A stretch of DNA of 5,818 bases from an uncultured bacterium (GTDB taxonomy: Bacteria; Cyanobacteriota; Vampirovibrionia; Gastranaerophilales; Gastranaerophilaceae): contig CASELB010000011.1 in NCBI GenBank assembly GCA_949288685.1, positions 1 to 5,818 of the forward strand. Direction: 5' to 3'. How positions within the stretch are numbered: position 1 is the stretch's first letter; each line of letters begins with the position of its first letter. Shown here one piece after another: positions 4,414-5,818 of the stretch. Position numbers and translations under genes: made by a program. The notes under the pieces were generated by a model, which saw only the letters and a list, made by a program, of their open reading frames with translations, was not told the DNA's origin and ran no database searches.

Positions 4414-5778
4414 TTATTTCCTCCTCATCAGGTAAATTGTTCGTTCGGACTCTGCAAGAGGGTGTTTGTCCAGTATTGTATAAAATTCTGAAAATATTTC
4501 CTCAAAATTATCCTGTGTGTAATTTTGAAAAATATCTTCTCTGCTGCTTAGCAGTATTTGTACTTTTGAATCATTTTTAGGTACAAATTCTATAATTAAA
4601 TATTTCCCCATTCTTGCAAAAAATTCAGCAATGTTTTTAAAAGGTAAATTATTAGAGATTGCAAGATGGTGTATTAATGCAAGTGCAAGGACGGTATCAC
4701 ATTTAAATCTTGATAAAAAATTGTTTCGTTCTTCGTTAGCAAAGCCGATTGCTGGTGTCGGGTTCGTTAAATCAAGTATAAGCGGAAGAATTTTATGCCC
4801 GTTTTGTTGTTTTACAAGGTTGTAATTTTGTTCAACGGCAAGAGGGTCTATGTCAAAAGAAATACATTCCGATACGCAGTCCGCCAGGGCTGCAGTACGT
4901 GAAAAATCCCCTCGGTTAGCTCCTAAATCGCAAATAGTTGCCGGTGTTATTTGTTTAACGTACTCTTTGATAATATTTTCTTTTTCTTTAAAAGAGTTTT
5001 TAGAATAATTTGTATTTGAATAGTAGTCACCCCACTCTGTTTTAATATCAGGAGGTTTTAATTTTTTAATACAGCCCTCCAGTGAATCAATCAGGCTTTC
5101 CATTGCAAGTTTTGAAAAATATGTATTTCCCTTTATGGTACCTGTATTCTCATTGTTTTTTACAGATGAGTTATGGAGTATGATGTGTAAAAGTACTCCG
5201 GTTGAGAGTTTAGCTTTTACTGGGAGAAGTTTTATACACAAATCAAGCGGTATACCGTCAATATTAGTGATAAGAAGTTTATTAAGAGTTATATCTGTAT
5301 AACACATAAGCGTAAGAGGAGCAAGAAAGTGCCTGCAAAATTGTCCGTATGCGGTCCATGGCTTTTCTTCATATTTTTCAAATGATAAAGTATCTATAAA
5401 TACAGGCTTTCCGTGTCTGAATTGTATGTTGAATGCGGAAGCGTCTTTTAAAGACATATTATACTTAAGTGCTGTTTTTTGTATTTTTAAAGTCAAAAGG
5501 GCAGCATCTTTTAATTCGGAAAAACACCATTCATAGGGATAAGTTATAAAATTAATTTGTTCAGGTCTTATATATTTGTATAGGTTAGAGGCGTTTACCC
5601 CGGACAGATTAACTTCTCTGTGCGGGATTAGAAATCCTGATTTAGTAAGTTCGTCATAAAGTCCGCAAGAGATTAAATGTTCATAATTATCTTTATAAAC
5701 TTTATTTATTTGTCTGTATATTTCTCCGTTGTGTTTAAAAACAAAACCGGAATTATCCCGAAAAGAAACGTTATTCAT
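4414..5778 (-). CDS. Two-domain SAM-dependent methyltransferase with kinase-like N-terminal region
   Basis: The 454-residue product ends in a class I methyltransferase domain (about 265-454). Motif I is ICDLGANRGDFS (282-293), followed by the acidic strand end SFDID (307-311), the block ILDLTNPTPAIGF (334-346) and ALALIHHLAI (365-374) at the motif IV position, then YLIIEFVP (393-400). The first half carries the conserved-looking blocks DASAFNIQF (112-120), PVFIDTLSFEKY (125-136) and WTAYGQFCRHFLAPL (141-155). D112, N117 and D129 recall the catalytic D-x4-N and metal-binding Asp of aminoglycoside/choline-kinase-like folds; this is an inference from spacing. Proteins of this overall build are usually annotated only as methyltransferases, some near nodulation or polysaccharide genes (NoeA-like). 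There are no membrane segments or signal peptide, so it is cytoplasmic. The ATG has no clear Shine-Dalgarno sequence; upstream is TTTTTTATAAAAAG-type AT-rich DNA cut off by the window end. It is first in a tight pair with the sulfatase-like gene, which suggests one pathway acting on the same surface molecule or lipid. Confidence 0.88.
   Translation of the reverse strand: MNNVSFRDNSGFVFKHNGEIYRQINKVYKDNYEHLISCGLYDELTKSGFLIPHREVNLSGVNASNLYKYIRPEQINFITYPYEWCFSELKDAALLTLKIQKTALKYNMSLKDASAFNIQFRHGKPVFIDTLSFEKYEEKPWTAYGQFCRHFLAPLTLMCYTDITLNKLLITNIDGIPLDLCIKLLPVKAKLSTGVLLHIILHNSSVKNNENTGTIKGNTYFSKLAMESLIDSLEGCIKKLKPPDIKTEWGDYYSNTNYSKNSFKEKENIIKEYVKQITPATICDLGANRGDFSRTAALADCVSECISFDIDPLAVEQNYNLVKQQNGHKILPLILDLTNPTPAIGFANEERNNFLSRFKCDTVLALALIHHLAISNNLPFKNIAEFFARMGKYLIIEFVPKNDSKVQILLSSREDIFQNYTQDNFEEIFSEFYTILDKHPLAESERTIYLMRRK
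4420..4425 (-). promoter_or_regulatory. Shine-Dalgarno sequence that decides a TTG start
   Basis: On the minus strand AGGAGG lies inside the last codons of the methyltransferase gene (its Arg-Arg-Lys end) and is followed after 8 bases by TTG at 4411. The perfect match and spacing, with only two bases between the upstream stop and the TTG, indicate translational coupling and support a non-ATG start. Confidence 0.85.
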
Positions 5779-5798
5779 GTTTGTTTTTTATAAAAAGA

Positions 5799-5816
5799 TG
5801 TATAATTTTAAGTATA
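5799..5816 (-). promoter_or_regulatory. Possible -10 boxes upstream of the methyltransferase gene
   Basis: Reading the minus strand, TATACT (5811-5816) and TATACA (5799-5804) lie about 20-40 bases before the ATG at 5778. Either could be a -10, but any -35 would be at or beyond the window edge and AT-rich DNA makes such matches common. Confidence 0.3.
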
Positions 5817-5818
5817 AG

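Overview
The window is AT-rich bacterial DNA with small intergenic gaps on the left, a tRNA and structured repeats in the middle, and an envelope-type operon on the right. The HU tail, the YggT protein and the overall composition would fit a host-associated, low-GC lineage such as the non-photosynthetic Cyanobacteriota (Melainabacteria/Gastranaerophilales). That is an impression from protein style, not a demonstrated placement.

Left part (1-1500), plus strand: the last 60 codons of an HU-type DNA-binding protein with a clear intrinsic terminator; then a 5'-methylthioadenosine phosphorylase gene (mtnP) with a YggT-family membrane protein nine bases behind it; then a tRNA-Arg(CCU) gene with encoded CCA, its own likely extended -10 promoter and a strong intrinsic terminator. 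This is housekeeping content.

Middle part (1534-1906): a gene-free stretch of about 370 bases that is far from empty. It holds a GC-rich run of hairpins (about 1556-1685), two with GNRA-type loops. It contains the tRNA 3' tail again, seemingly split: the 9 bases GTGGGTTCG at 1585 and the 16 bases ACTCCCTCCAGCCGCA at 1670, which are contiguous in the tRNA. Behind it lies a second, smaller hairpin unit in which a tRNA T-arm-like sequence appears on the minus strand, then a perfect 12-bp hairpin, then an AT-rich leader. This is the most unusual part of the window and may be a tRNA-associated repeat or mobile element.

Right part (1907-5818): an unrecognised 235-residue protein with degenerate beta-hairpin-like repeats on the plus strand converges, with a 6-base gap, on a tightly coupled two-gene minus-strand unit. 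The upstream gene encodes a two-domain protein, with an N-terminal region that has kinase-like features and a C-terminal SAM-dependent methyltransferase. The downstream gene starts at TTG, two bases after the methyltransferase stop, behind a perfect Shine-Dalgarno sequence. It encodes a membrane-anchored sulfatase/phosphotransferase-like (alkaline phosphatase superfamily) enzyme with an extra C-terminal Rossmann-like domain. Together they look like a module that modifies a lipid or surface polymer, with substrate unknown.
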